Shown: positions 1 through 9,620, numbered from the stretch's first letter. The stretch is DNA of 60,652 bases from Glutinoglossum americanum (GCA_020080175.1 JAGHQL010000167.1:1-60652); one strand, 5' to 3'. Made by a program: numbers and translations. The notes: generated by a model not told the origin, from the letters alone.

Positions 1-2753
1 CCCGCCCCCCCCCCATTCCTCTCAGCCATAAACCGCACAAACTCCCCCACGACGCCCATCTCCGCGTCGCTCAGGCGCAGCGCCCGCGCGCCGGGGCAGT
101 GGAACGCGAGGTTCGTCGGCGCGGTCGCGGGAGGGCCGCGGAGGCGCCGCTTGGAGAGGTGCCAGAAGTGGTTGAGGGCCTTCCAGTGCGCGGGGGTCCA
201 TTTGGCTGGGTCGGTGGCGGCGGTGGCGGTGGGGGGGGGGAAGAAGGAGTGGGGTTTTGTGGTGGTGGTGGTGGTGGTGGTGGTGGTGGGTCCGGGGGTC
301 GTGGGTGGGTGGTCGGCGGTTCGGGCGGAGAGGAGTCTTTGGGTGAGTGGGGCTTGGGCGGGAGGGGTGGTGGTGGTGCTCTCGTCGGTGGTGATGGGGC
401 CGTCCGGCGGAGACGGTCCGAAGGTCCTGGCGCCGAGGGCTTTCCCGACGTGGACCTCTTCCTGTTCGGCCGGCGGCTGTTCGGCCCTCTTGCCATTGCG
501 GTGCCGCCTCCCCTCCGCCAGCTTCTTCCTAGCCGCTGGGGGTTCTGTGTTGTTTGCTCCCCAGGGGCCGAGGACAGGGAGACCGTCGCCCTTGGAGACG
601 TCGCTCTCGTGGCCGGCGGGTTTTAGCGACGGGTAAAGAACGAGCCTCCCAGAGATCTCCATGAGCTTGGTGTCTGCTGGCTCCTCAGTCTGATGTTCCT
701 CGACCTGGGTCTCTTCTTGCTTCGTCTGGTAAAACTTCTCAATCAGGCGCTGTCTAAGGGACTTCCCTACAGTGCGACTGTATTTGTCCGGCGAAGACTT
801 CAAGCCCAGAAGCGCCGAGAGGTCAGTAGGGCTCTCAACACCTTCGGCATCCCCCCATTTCTCTTTCTCCTGTTCCTCCAGCTGCTCCTGCCGCGGTTGT
901 GGGAGCAAGCCCGAATCGTCGATAGGCTCAACTTCATCACTATACGTGACTTGGTGATCGGCTCTCCACGGACTCGGTATCTTGCCTCTCCTTGGCTTAG
1001 TATCTTCATTCGAGAATAGGTCGTTGAGGTCTTTCGAGCCTTGCATCTCAAGGTCTGAAGTGTATTGGCAATCTTCTTGAAGTTGTTGCTCTTGTTTCTG
1101 CAAGACTCGACTGCGATACATTCGGTACTCCTCGTCAGGGTCCACGAAGGATTCTCCGTCCTCGTCGGAGGCAGGTTCGCTGTCGCTATTGATGGTAATC
1201 ACCTGGCTGGAATTCGCCATCTCAATCTGCCGACTGACCGCGTTACGCTCAAGTTGCCATTGCTCTTCTTGCGTGAGGCTCCCCTTCCCCTCGGCTCGCT
1301 GTCCAGAGTGGCTTTGAGCTGATGGAGAATGAAGGTTCATGCCAATAAGGGATTCTACCAAATCACGTTCGGTGTTATCGCGATGAAGTTCTTGGGGAAT
1401 AGGGCTGCTCATGTACCCTCCCGCTGTTGCGATGGATGATATGGAGACCATACTGAAGCCTTCGCTCTCAAGCACAGAATCATCTAGGCCACCAAATTCG
1501 CCCGCCTGAGGCTCGCCCCCGGTTGCGTATCCTGGGTCATCGGCGGTCTGTGGCTCTCCACTTAGCCCGACAACTGAAGGCCCAAGGGGCAGTGGATCCA
1601 CGGGATGTTTGGTGGAGCTAGGCGGTGCTGAGATGGCGTCCACACTCGTTGCTTGTCTAGTCTGCTTCGATCTCACAGGAGTTTTCTTCGCGGGGCTGAA
1701 CTTTTCCACAGGGCCAGCCAACTGCTCCCCAAAATCTTCATCGCCAGCAGGTGCTAAACCATCCAGCTCAGATCTTTCCACCATGGACATAGAGTTCACC
1801 GAGAGGCCAGCCAGGGCTGATGAAATTTGATTCGTTTGTACATCAACCGGCGGCAATTCATTTGCATGGCCGACCTCGCCTGGCATTTGCTCTAGAGAGC
1901 TCGTCACCGGTGCGTCATCTAATTGAACGTCTGGATCGATGGCAATCTTGATAGGTGACTTCGCCTTCCTCTTTTCGCGGGTTTTCTTTGCCGTCGTCTT
2001 AACTTTAACCGGGCTAGGGATAGCGAGGATGACTGTCTCTTCAGATGCGCCATCGTTGCGTTCCAGATCAAGGATGGTGCCGGCATCATCTTCGGCCGTG
2101 ACAAGCCTCCTCCTTGATCGTCCCCTTGGGCGATTTGGAGTAGCAAGGTCGGGATCTCCGTTCCCTTCGTCACCCGAAACGCCTCCAGTGGTCTTCCTCC
2201 TTCCGCGAGTCTTTGGGGCTGGTGTTCCGTTTCTAGGCCTCGCTGGCGTCTCTGATTTCTTGGGACGGCCTCTCCGTTTTGGAGGTGGTGGAGAGGGCTC
2301 AAGCCCCTTCAACGGAACCTTTGTTGTAGTGGTTCGTGTCCTTCGTGTCCGCCCCCTACTCGGCGAACCAGAATCCTCACCCTTCCATCCCATGTCCGCT
2401 TCCGTCAAGTATCCAATATCCGCCCCATCATTCTCGCCATCCCGCTCCGCCTCAACGGTCACACGGATACGCCATGGCGAGATATGGTTCTCGGTCTTAA
2501 TGCCTGACTTTGTCGGAGAAGAGCTAAAGGATTGCTGTTCCTGCGGAGTATCAAAAACAAAGTTCTGCAGCTGAACTGTTTGTCCTTTTCCAATTTCAGT
2601 TGGCGCTCTTGAGGGGGTGCGGGAAGCTGATGGCAACGTTGGTTTGACTGGTGCCAAGCGAGTAGATTTTCGTCTGGCTACTCTATCTGTAGACGGGGCT
2701 GTTCTTGTCGAATTGGCAAGCGGGTCTGGGGACGAAGTATAGGAATCTTCCAT
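1..2753 (-). CDS. AT-hook DNA-binding protein, C-terminus cut by window edge
   Basis: A single open frame of about 917 codons starts at the ATG at 2753 and runs off the left edge, so the C-terminus is missing. Three AT-hook-like basic motifs lie near residues 155-210 (KRRGRPKKS, KTRGRRKTT, NRPRGRSRRR); such motifs bind the minor groove of AT-rich DNA, so a nuclear chromatin or transcription role is inferred. Most of the protein is low-complexity, Ser/Pro/acidic and probably disordered, with a run of about ten Thr encoded by an ACC repeat near 259-288. The last visible part (WTPAHWKALNHFWHLSKRRL) is an ordered Trp-rich block that I associate with the uncharacterised fungal 'AT DNA binding protein' family. 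No intron was needed. The family call is confident; the target genes are unknown. Confidence 0.8.
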   Translation of the reverse strand, partial: MEDSYTSSPDPLANSTRTAPSTDRVARRKSTRLAPVKPTLPSASRTPSRAPTEIGKGQTVQLQNFVFDTPQEQQSFSSSPTKSGIKTENHISPWRIRVTVEAERDGENDGADIGYLTEADMGWKGEDSGSPSRGRTRRTRTTTTKVPLKGLEPSPPPPKRRGRPKKSETPARPRNGTPAPKTRGRRKTTGGVSGDEGNGDPDLATPNRPRGRSRRRLVTAEDDAGTILDLERNDGASEETVILAIPSPVKVKTTAKKTREKRKAKSPIKIAIDPDVQLDDAPVTSSLEQMPGEVGHANELPPVDVQTNQISSALAGLSVNSMSMVERSELDGLAPAGDEDFGEQLAGPVEKFSPAKKTPVRSKQTRQATSVDAISAPPSSTKHPVDPLPLGPSVVGLSGEPQTADDPGYATGGEPQAGEFGGLDDSVLESEGFSMVSISSIATAGGYMSSPIPQELHRDNTERDLVESLIGMNLHSPSAQSHSGQRAEGKGSLTQEEQWQLERNAVSRQIEMANSSQVITINSDSEPASDEDGESFVDPDEEYRMYRSRVLQKQEQQLQEDCQYTSDLEMQGSKDLNDLFSNEDTKPRRGKIPSPWRADHQVTYSDEVEPIDDSGLLPQPRQEQLEEQEKEKWGDAEGVESPTDLSALLGLKSSPDKYSRTVGKSLRQRLIEKFYQTKQEETQVEEHQTEEPADTKLMEISGRLVLYPSLKPAGHESDVSKGDGLPVLGPWGANNTEPPAARKKLAEGRRHRNGKRAEQPPAEQEEVHVGKALGARTFGPSPPDGPITTDESTTTTPPAQAPLTQRLLSARTADHPPTTPGPTTTTTTTTTTKPHSFFPPPTATAATDPAKWTPAHWKALNHFWHLSKRRLRGPPATAPTNLAFHCPGARALRLSDAEMGVVGEFVRFMAERNGGGA

Positions 2754-3147
2754 CGTCGGAGTATGCTAGACAAAACGTCAGGAAATAGCACCAAATATGA
2801 ATTGCTAGAGGTAACCCACCAAAGCAGCACCAAAAATAAGTAAAGGCTTTGCAGAGAGAGAGACAGCTGTCGAGGATAGTATTCTAGTCCTTGTTGTGGG
2901 TAGTATTTATATGCCGGGAGGAGAGGGTATTTTTTGTTTGTTTACATCTCGGCAGGGCCTGTCATGTTCCGCTTGATTGGCGCACAGGTCACCATATCCG
3001 GATAAACGTTTTCCCGTAGATTTTGTTTCCCTCCGCTTCAACCTTTCAGTCTCGAGACTGCCGCAGCGAAGTTATCGCAGACCTCGTAGATCCCCTAGAC
3101 GGCCGCACCGCTCTCTGGCCAATGCATCTAGTTCCATTACCGGCGCC
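2754..3147. promoter_or_regulatory. Divergent intergenic region between AT-hook gene and PIG-H
   Basis: This 394-bp spacer separates two divergently transcribed genes and must carry both promoters. A TATTTATA-like stretch lies near 2907-2913 and pyrimidine-rich sequence near 3020-3060. An ATG at 2977 is in frame with PIG-H and would add 57 Arg/Ser/Pro-rich residues, but the family start is at 3148, so this part is read as 5' leader. Confidence 0.5.
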
Positions 3148-3934
3148 ATGCTAACCCACCCTCCGCACCTGCGTATCCGCCGTCCGTCCCCCACAACCAC
3201 AGAGTTCACCGTCTCTACCGCCTCCCCACGCGCTACATTCTCCACGAGAAGCTTCTTCTTCCTGTTCCTCTTCCTACGACTCGTCTTCATCGTTGCTTTC
3301 CTCCTCGTCCTGTCCGCAAAATGCACCAAGCTGAATCTGGCGGCTGAGGGCACCATCCTCGACGCGCTGGACGGAGCTGCGAATGCTATGTTGCGGTGGC
3401 CTGTGGTGGGCCGTGTTGCGGGATGGGCGGCAGAGAGGACGGTCTGGTGGGTTTTAGGTCTGGTGGGGGCTGTCGGTGGGTATGCGGTCTTTAGGAGGGG
3501 ATACACGGGTGAGTTGCATGTAATTTTGTTCTACGGAATCGCTCGCGTTGACTTTTTTTATTTACGATAGAGGAATCGCTCCTCGTTATTCGGGGCTTGG
3601 GTATCCAGACATCGACGACGTCGTCGACATATCTCTCGACTTCCACAACCCGCTTCATACCCACAAACTTAATTCAAGACATCTTTATCCATGAGGCATT
3701 CAAGGGGTTCGAGGTAAAGTTTTACCTCGCGGTGGTCGTCGAGGGTGAGGAGGAGGTTGTGGTGGTATTCCCGGTTTGTACTCCATCTACTCCTCATCCC
3801 GTTTTTGCCGGACGGTCTAAACTTGGCTAGGCACTGACCGATATCGTGCAACCTTGTAGAACCTGCTGCCCAAACGTAAAATATTGGAGCAAGTTTGGAG
3901 GGGAGCCAGGGCCTGTCTCTATGAACCAAAGTGA
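3148..3934 (+). CDS. GPI15: PIG-H / Gpi15 subunit of GPI-GlcNAc transferase
   Basis: Three exons (3148-3508, 3571-3773, 3860-3934) encode 212 residues. PIG-H belongs to the ER complex that transfers GlcNAc from UDP-GlcNAc to phosphatidylinositol, the first step of GPI-anchor synthesis. The start MLTHPPHLRIRRPSPTT matches the fungal family. Two hydrophobic stretches follow (about residues 33-55 and 95-112), then the conserved cytosolic PIG-H domain, with ESLLVIRGLGIQT, LIQDIFIHEAFKGFEVKFY and the C-terminal LLPKRKILEQVWRGARACL. Both introns are GT-AG and keep phase exactly. An upstream in-frame ATG at 2977 is less likely because its extension is low-complexity. The gene is convergent with DEG1, with stop codons 86 bp apart. 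Confidence 0.93.
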
Positions 3935-4020
3935 TAATGACTGCTACCTCGATTTCGTGCACGTGGTTCCTCCAAAGTGAATTAGCTATTAGCAGCGCAG
4001 CGCCTCAGACGGGTCTACAT

Positions 4021-5935
4021 CTATGTGCCTATCCCATTGGTAGAGCCTTCCTTTTTAATGACCACCTTACGCCATCCATCTATCCTCTCTCCTCTCGAAA
4101 TGCCAGACTCCAGCCCTTTCCGAGCTGCATACCGCGCATTGATGTCTTCAACAGGATCCATACGTCTCTTTTGCAGTACCGGAATCCACTTGCCTTTCGG
4201 GGAAGGTGTATCTCCACCCTGGAATACTTTTTGTGACCTCTTCCCTTGCTGCGCTCTCTCTAGTTCCGACGCCTCTGTCTGTCTGGCGGCATCGGACGCT
4301 CGAGGATCCTGGTCCCCCTGAGACACAATAACCTCCAGGAGACTCCCCGCCAACACCTCTTCAATTTTCTTCTTTCGCCAGATCTCCCAAATATTCTCGA
4401 CGAGACCTCCTGTTCCGAACATGCCATCATAAGGCGTCGGGGCGCTTCCGCTCTGCGCACTTCTTGTCTCAGCAACGTAGACCCACTGTAGGGCGTCTTT
4501 CCTACTCTCATCATCTGACTGGGGGAAGATGCAGTCCCATAGTACTAAGGGCGCATCGTCCGCCATTTCGTAATGTGGCTTTGTAGGCTGGTTTGCGATG
4601 TCAAGCAGGGCGGGAACGAGGGAAGGAGACTCCAGGCCTTGGCCAATAAGAAAGAGAATTGCAGCCATATGCCGGACTTGATGCCATAGGAAAGCAGAGC
4701 CATGGATCGTCAAAGCGTATACCTTAGGAGGCTCTTCGTAGCCTAGGGGTGCGTCTTCTAGCATGAGCCCGGCGGACGAGGCACCAGAAGGTAGCTCAAA
4801 CTGAGTCCTTCCTACAAATCCCGCAGGCCCGCTTTTGGGATCCACTTCTTCAATATCTGCATAGAATATCTTCCGCTCGAACGACGCGAGCTGCTTCGAC
4901 GGATCAACCTTGCAGAAGTTTCGGAAATCATGAACGCCCTCAAAGTGCTTAGCGCCCTCTCGCATAGCCTGGATATCCAGCCAACCTTCTCTCCTCCTCC
5001 GGCCTCGCGCGTCGACGAAATTCGAGAGGCCCGCCGGCCCGGGCACAGGTGCAAAAGCTGGCTGGGTGAAGAAATACCGATATCGTCGCTCTCTACAAGA
5101 GAAGCGGGCGGAGAAGTCTGATGGCGGAGAGGGACACCAGGCTAAGATGCGAATGTCCGGAGGGAGAATGCGATTCAAGACCTGAGGGTAAGGGATCTCG
5201 TCGTCTATGTGGTCGAAAGATAATGCGTCCTCATAATCTGGGTCATGTAGAGAGAATCCATCCACAAGCCCCCCTTCATCGCCTTCACCGCGTAGTCCAT
5301 CAACAACACGTAATGGCCCCGACACAACCTCGATCGACCCTGGGCGCGGGTATGTATGGTGCATATCCTCATCCCCCCCACCCTCACCTGCCTCCCGCCG
5401 CGCAAGCGGCCTATTACTCCTGACCCGGATCCCTACGACCTGCCCGAAGGCGCTGACGCCTTTATCCGTCCTCCCGCACTTCGAATACTCGCACCCCTCC
5501 CAGCTCACCTCCCCGGGACGCAGCGGCGACGTGTCGGGGGGGAATATCAGCCGGGCTTTGTTCAGCGCCTTCCACAGCTCCTCCTCGATGGTCGGGTACG
5601 GGGTCTTGTTGTTGCGGGTATATTCGAAGCCGTGGTAGCGCTGGCCGAGATAGGCGAGCTTAAGAGCGATGAGGCGGGTGGAGTATTTGGAGGGGTCGAA
5701 AACGCGTTCGGCTCGGGCGTTCTTGGGGCGATGGTTGGGGAGCCCCGTTGGTGGAGGAGGGGAGGGTCGTGGAGGTTTTGGGGGACTGGATGTTCATTTT
5801 GTTAGCTAAGCGGTAGTGAAGTGGTAGCTAGGACTGGCTAGCATACGAAGGGTTTTCGTTGCTCAGTTTTGCCTCGAGCTCAGTCACTCGCTCGACGAGA
5901 CGGGCGTGGCTCCATCTGGAATAATTGTCGTCCAT
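4021..5935 (-). CDS. DEG1: tRNA pseudouridine(38/39) synthase Deg1/Pus3
   Basis: Two exons (5935-5847 and 5785-4021) with a 61-bp GT-AG intron encode 617 residues. The enzyme isomerises uridine to pseudouridine at positions 38/39 of the tRNA anticodon arm. The TruA-family fold is recognised by KLAYLGQRYHGFEY, the catalytic motif CGRTDKGVSAFGQ (Asp near residue 137) and the C-terminal GSAFLWHQVRHMAAILF. The N-terminal MDDNYSRWSHARLVERVTE is the usual short coiled start of fungal Pus3. The long exon alone looks complete from a GTG at 5508, but that start would remove the first part of the catalytic domain. A basic in-frame extension with no acidic residue precedes the chosen ATG (to 6055) and may give a mitochondrial isoform. 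Confidence 0.94.
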
Positions 5936-6226
5936 CGTGGCCGCTGTTGATCCCGCCAACATCCCAGACGACAGTAACCTCAGCTGCACGGTAGTAAACC
6001 CTCTAGATCTCCAGAAGCCTGACAGCAGGAACAACAGCGGCGCCGGTTTTCTCATAACCCCCTCTAACCAGACCGTGCGTCCCTGAGCTTTGTTCTCTTT
6101 TTCTCACAGTAGCTAGAGATTTATCTTGTTAAACATTTCGAATATTAGTCATCCTCCGTACCTCATCACCCCCGCAAACACCGACCAACTGATCCTGTCC
6201 CTCCCCCCCCCCCATCAAACCTCACC
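5936..6226. promoter_or_regulatory. Divergent promoter of DEG1 and the small GTPase, with in-frame DEG1 leader
   Basis: This 291-bp spacer serves two divergent genes. Its left part (5936-6055, minus strand) is open in the DEG1 frame from an ATG at 6055. It would encode a 40-residue leader starting MRKPAPLLFLLSGFWRSRGF, which has several Arg, one Lys and no Asp or Glu. The stretch 6201-6226 before the GTPase ATG is C-rich, as in many fungal 5' leaders. Confidence 0.5.
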
Positions 6227-7083
6227 ATGGAAGACGACCCCCCCGAAATCTCAATCGTCCTCCTCGGCGACGCAGAAGTCGGTAAGTCCATGTTTTTATC
6301 GTACGAACCCCCCCTCCCATCCTCCTCACCCACCACAGGAACAAAAAACTAACCCCCCACCACAGCCGACTGAGCAACCCAACCACCAAAGACGGCAAGG
6401 TACCTCTCTCCCCTCTACCCCCACAACAAAGCCACTTAACCCAACCCAACCCAACCCACCCAGACCCTCCCCCCCCTCCGCGACCTCGACCAGCCCTTCG
6501 TCTTCGACGTCAAGCTCTTCAACCGCCCCTACCGCTTCGAGTTCAGCGATACGGCGTCGCCGCGCAACTACACGCTGCTCCGGCCGGATCTGGTCGTGCT
6601 GTGCTACGACATCTCGAATGCGGAGACTTTGAAGGCTGTTAAGGAACGGGTGCGTTTTTCTCCCTGCTGTGTGCGAGCGATTGAGGGAGGGAGGGGAGAG
6701 AGAGAGGAGGTTTTTGGCTAAGGGTGCGGGGGGTGTAGTGGAGTAAGGAGGTTCATATACACTACGAGTCGGATCGCCCGACGCTGTTGCTTGGGTTGAA
6801 GAGGGATTTGCGGACCGTGGAGATGGTGGATCCTCTTGTTGTGGGTCTACCCTTTGTTTGGCATTTTGCGAGCAGGCAGCTTCAGAGTCTGGTTTTTTGC
6901 TGACCGTTATTTTTCGGTCAGGGTTATCGCGTCGCGCAGGAGCTGCGCTGTGATCGATATCTCGAGTGTTCGGCGCTTACCGGTGAGTTTGTGCGCGAGG
7001 TGTTTGAGGATATCTCGCGGACAGCGGCCATGACGACTACGGATAAGGGGGGGCAGAGCGAGGGGGGTTGTGTGGTTACGTGA
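6227..7083 (+). CDS. Atypical Rho/Ras-like small GTPase
   Basis: Five exons (6227-6300, 6366-6399, 6464-6649, 6739-6840, 6922-7083) give 185 residues. All four introns are GT-AG and phase-consistent; the first has an ACTAAC branch site. The P-loop is GDAEVGKS, the switch II region is SDTASPRNY, the base-recognition motif is LKRD, ECSAL stands for the SAK motif, and the C-terminus CVVT is a CaaX-type prenylation signal. The YTLLRPDLVVLCYDIS block resembles Rho proteins. Ras-equivalent Gly12/Gly13 are Ala/Glu, and the DTAGQ motif reads DTASP, so catalytic Gln61 is absent. Slow or no GTP hydrolysis is inferred, as in Rnd-type GTPases. I do not recognise an exact named orthologue. Membrane signalling or polarity is likely but unproven. 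Confidence 0.8.
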
Positions 7084-7426
7084 GTGATATGAGGGATGTG
7101 ATGGATAGGAGCTGCTGGAAGAAGGCACAGGTGGAAGAGCTCTTCCTTGTTCATCTACTCCACGTTGTCTGTGTTGTGTAATCTGCCCCAGATGTATTGT
7201 ATGCAGGTCCAGAAGCGTTGTCATGCTACATATCCACATGTTTTTGTACAAGAAGAAATGAACTCGAAATACCCCATTCCCGACAAACGCTCCCCGCTCT
7301 CCGCATGTAATCAATCACAAGAGCCGGAACAACAAAGCAAAACCACCCACATTCCAAACAAAAATACAAAAAGCACCTAAAGAAACACATCCTACACAAC
7401 GACAGAGAAGAGAGAAACGCCGGCAG

Positions 7427-7489
7427 ATGCACACTGCGGAATCCCAGAGGGCGCACGAGGCGGTTGTGCGGCTGCTGCTGGAGAAAGGA
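7427..7489 (+). pseudogene. Isolated ankyrin-repeat-like fragment
   Basis: The plus frame reads MHTAESQRA then HEAVVRLLLEKGG, which matches the second half of an ankyrin repeat closely. No further repeat, plausible start context or continuing domain surrounds it; the frame becomes low-complexity after 7500. It is either a short relic of an ankyrin gene or a coincidence favoured by GC-rich codons. Confidence 0.3.
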
Positions 7490-8020
7490 GGCCAACGCCA
7501 ACCCTCCCCCCAAACCGCCAACACCTCACTCCATCAGCAGTCGCGCAACCATCCCGGGCCCACCGTAAACAATGCTGCAGGCGCATCACCGACGCTCCCT
7601 ATTCTCATCGATCCCGAAATTGAAAAAAAAAAAAATTTTTTTAAATCAAAAAACCAAACCCGTGCTAAGAATCCAGAACCGGGGGGGATTTGTAAAGGAT
7701 AAGGGATCGATTGGTTGTTCCGTCGAGATGGCGAGGAGGAGGAGGTTGGAGAGGGATGTCGCAGTTGGGCAGCGAGGCAGGGCGAGGCGGGATTTTCTTC
7801 TTTTTAACGACGATGGTGGTGATGAAAGGAAGAAATCAAAGAACTGGACGAAAGCGCGGTTTTTCGAAAGGAAGAAAGAAAGAAAAGGAGCGTTGGGGGG
7901 GAAAAGTAGAGAAAGAAATGTTTGTGTGTGTGGGGAAGGGAAAAAAAAAAAAAAGGTTGAAAGGAACCCGAGGCGAAGGGGGGGACCTTTTAATCCGTTT
8001 TTATTGTTGAGACTCGGCAT

Positions 8021-8056
8021 CACGTGTCTAGGGTTTTTCGCGGGACGAAACCCTAG
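8021..8056. promoter_or_regulatory. CACGTG E-box with inverted telobox-like repeats
   Basis: CACGTG at 8021-8026 is followed by CTAGGGTTT (8028-8036) and its exact reverse complement AAACCCTAG (8048-8056), separated by 11 bp. CACGTG is the bHLH site, and RCCCTA-type teloboxes are bound by Tbf1/TRF-like factors in fungi. A hairpin with 9-bp arms is also possible. The function is inferred only. Confidence 0.35.
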
Positions 8057-8178
8057 TAGATATTAGGGGCCAGGGGGGGCCCAACTCCAACCCCACGCAC
8101 GTTATCTGAATGAACGAGAGCGATAGCGTGTCAATCTACTGCCTATGCAAGACTGCCCCGTAACTGCACCCCCACCGC

Positions 8179-9087
8179 TCACCCCCCAAACACCAGCATC
8201 CTGACCTCGATGCTATCCCTCCTCGGAGCCCCCTCCCCAACCCTAGGATCCTCAAACGCCGAATGCGGCACCCTCCTCCCCCCCCCGCCCTCAGAGTCAA
8301 AGCACAGCAGCAGCAGCCTCTCCCCCTCGCCCATCCCGCTCCAATAGAACCACCTCTGCGCGGCGCCGAACCGCACCCCGGCCGTCTCCCCGACGCGCGC
8401 CGGATACCGATGCTGCACCGGCACCACGTCCGCGGGCGCCACCGACCGCGCCGACGCGAACGCGAGCGGCGGGCTGTGCACCGGCGGGTTGAGCGCGCGC
8501 CACACGTTCAGCACGCGGTAGCGCGCGGAGCGGAGCAGGGCGGCGGCGTCGGCGGCCGGGAGGTGCAGCCGCACGCGCTCGGCGGCCGACCGCGCCGTCT
8601 GGTCGATGTGCACGCGCGACACGGGCGCGCGCGCGGCGCCGGGCTGCGAGCGCCGGACCGTGTGGTCGAAGATCTCGATGCGCGTGGCGCCGGGGAGCGC
8701 CGCGCGGACGACGCCCTCGACCTCCGCGTAGTACGTCGTGCGGATCTGCTGGTCGTCGGAGAAGTCGACGGCGGGCGAGGCGGCCGGGACGCCCGAGATG
8801 GCCGCGAAGGCGTCGGCGTCGAGCGTGAATTCGGATTCGCGGCCGCGGATGTCCGTGAGGGGGACTGGGATTACGGTGTCCGTGTAGTTGCGCTGGGGGT
8901 GGCCTGCCGGTTGGGGCTCGACGTAGTTGTAGGGCGCGGAGCCATCCGAGGGGGGGGTGTAGAAGGAGAGGGAGGCTGTTACGGGGCCGTGGGGTGGGAG
9001 GGGTTGGGCGGGGGTGGCGGCATCGTGGTGGACTGGTTTCCCGGAGATGGAGGGAGAGGAGTCTGTGACGGGATCTGTCGTGGCCAT
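8179..9087 (-). CDS. CmcJ/AsaB-like hydroxylase/desaturase family protein
   Basis: One intronless frame gives 302 residues from the ATG at 9087 (MATTDPVTD). It matches the fungal family related to 7-alpha-cephem-methoxylase subunit CmcJ, AsaB and GA4-desaturase-like proteins. Landmarks are SLSFYTPP, TDIRGRESEF, the HTVRRSQPG segment, SRVHIDQTARSAAERVR, RVLNVWRALN, FYWSGMGEGERLLLLCFDSE and the C-terminal SIEVRMLVF. The HID pair and distal His are plausible metal ligands, but metal use is known only by analogy and the substrate is unknown. An in-frame ATG at 9237 would add 50 residues containing a TSTSTSTS run from a microsatellite, so I prefer 9087. No biosynthetic-cluster genes lie nearby. 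Confidence 0.85.
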   Translation of the reverse strand: MATTDPVTDSSPSISGKPVHHDAATPAQPLPPHGPVTASLSFYTPPSDGSAPYNYVEPQPAGHPQRNYTDTVIPVPLTDIRGRESEFTLDADAFAAISGVPAASPAVDFSDDQQIRTTYYAEVEGVVRAALPGATRIEIFDHTVRRSQPGAARAPVSRVHIDQTARSAAERVRLHLPAADAAALLRSARYRVLNVWRALNPPVHSPPLAFASARSVAPADVVPVQHRYPARVGETAGVRFGAAQRWFYWSGMGEGERLLLLCFDSEGGGGRRVPHSAFEDPRVGEGAPRRDSIEVRMLVFGG

Positions 9088-9620
9088 GGTGAGTGGGATT
9101 GCCCTCGTTGCTATCGTTACTGCTGATGTTGATGTTGATGTTGATGTTGATGTTGCTATTATCGGTGCTGCTCCCTCTCCTGTGCAGGCATATACAAGTT
9201 CATCAACGTATATCCACCAAACACAAGTAGCTCCCAATTATATATCCCATCCCCACTGCCATAACACCGTAGGCGGTTTGTGACTCCGATGTTTTTGGAT
9301 ATTTGTAATTGTACCGTGAGTTGCCAATCATCGCGTCATTGACGTGGGCATTTGTAAGCTGCGGAATACGAGAGGAAAGTGGGGAGTCGTCAAGTAACGG
9401 GATTCTCGGCTTGATCCCGAGATCGGCTGGTGTGATTTGTTATTATTTCTTAGAGAACGCTGCCCGCGTTACGTTATTGTATGTTAACGTTAAAAGGTGG
9501 GAGCACGACCCTCGCTGCCACCATTGTGAGTTTCCACCAAACACCCCCCCTTTGCCACTTAGATTATGGGATATCTCGTAGGAGAAATTTAAAAAAAAAA
9601 CAAGCTTTTTTCCGCTCTTC
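9088..9620. other. Upstream region of the CmcJ-like gene
   Basis: This 533-bp spacer lies between tandem minus-strand genes. It holds the GATGTT microsatellite (9124-9154), a run of A at 9591-9601 just downstream of the ESAG3-like stop and otherwise unremarkable promoter or 3' UTR sequence. I see no further gene. Confidence 0.5.
9124..9154. repeat. GATGTT hexanucleotide microsatellite
   Basis: About five copies of GATGTT run in tandem in the 5' leader of the CmcJ-like gene. If the upstream in-frame ATG were used, the tract would encode the alternating Thr/Ser run of the extension. Confidence 0.85.

Larger units (their letters stand above)
7084..8178. other. Long intergenic region between convergent genes
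   Basis: No convincing gene is visible in these 1.1 kb. The region has an ankyrin-like fragment near 7430-7489, several homopolymer runs (A at 7622-7633 and 7940-7953), a purine-rich plus strand (pyrimidine-rich minus strand) at about 7720-7980, and a CACGTG plus inverted AAACCCTAG pair at 8021-8056. The last two look promoter-like although both flanking genes end here, so an unrecognised minus-strand transcript is possible. The open frames in this stretch have no family resemblance and are biased by the low-complexity DNA. Confidence 0.4.

Noticed and set aside
71-636. Overlapping frames on both strands with Pro-rich, Gly-rich or Val-rich products
   Set aside because: They are shadows of the AT-hook frame across its ACC/GGT repeat tract.
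2977-3147. Longer PIG-H N-terminus from the ATG at 2977
   Set aside because: The added Arg/Ser/Pro-rich sequence is not part of the family, which starts at the MLT segment.
7572-8066. Lys/Arg-rich frames on the plus strand and Phe/Ser-rich frames on the minus strand
   Set aside because: They follow from homopurine/homopyrimidine tracts and have no family resemblance or splice structure.
8263-9126. Long plus-strand frame of 287 codons opposite the CmcJ-like gene
   Set aside because: It is the GC-rich antisense shadow of a clear protein family on the minus strand; its Arg/Gly-rich product resembles nothing.
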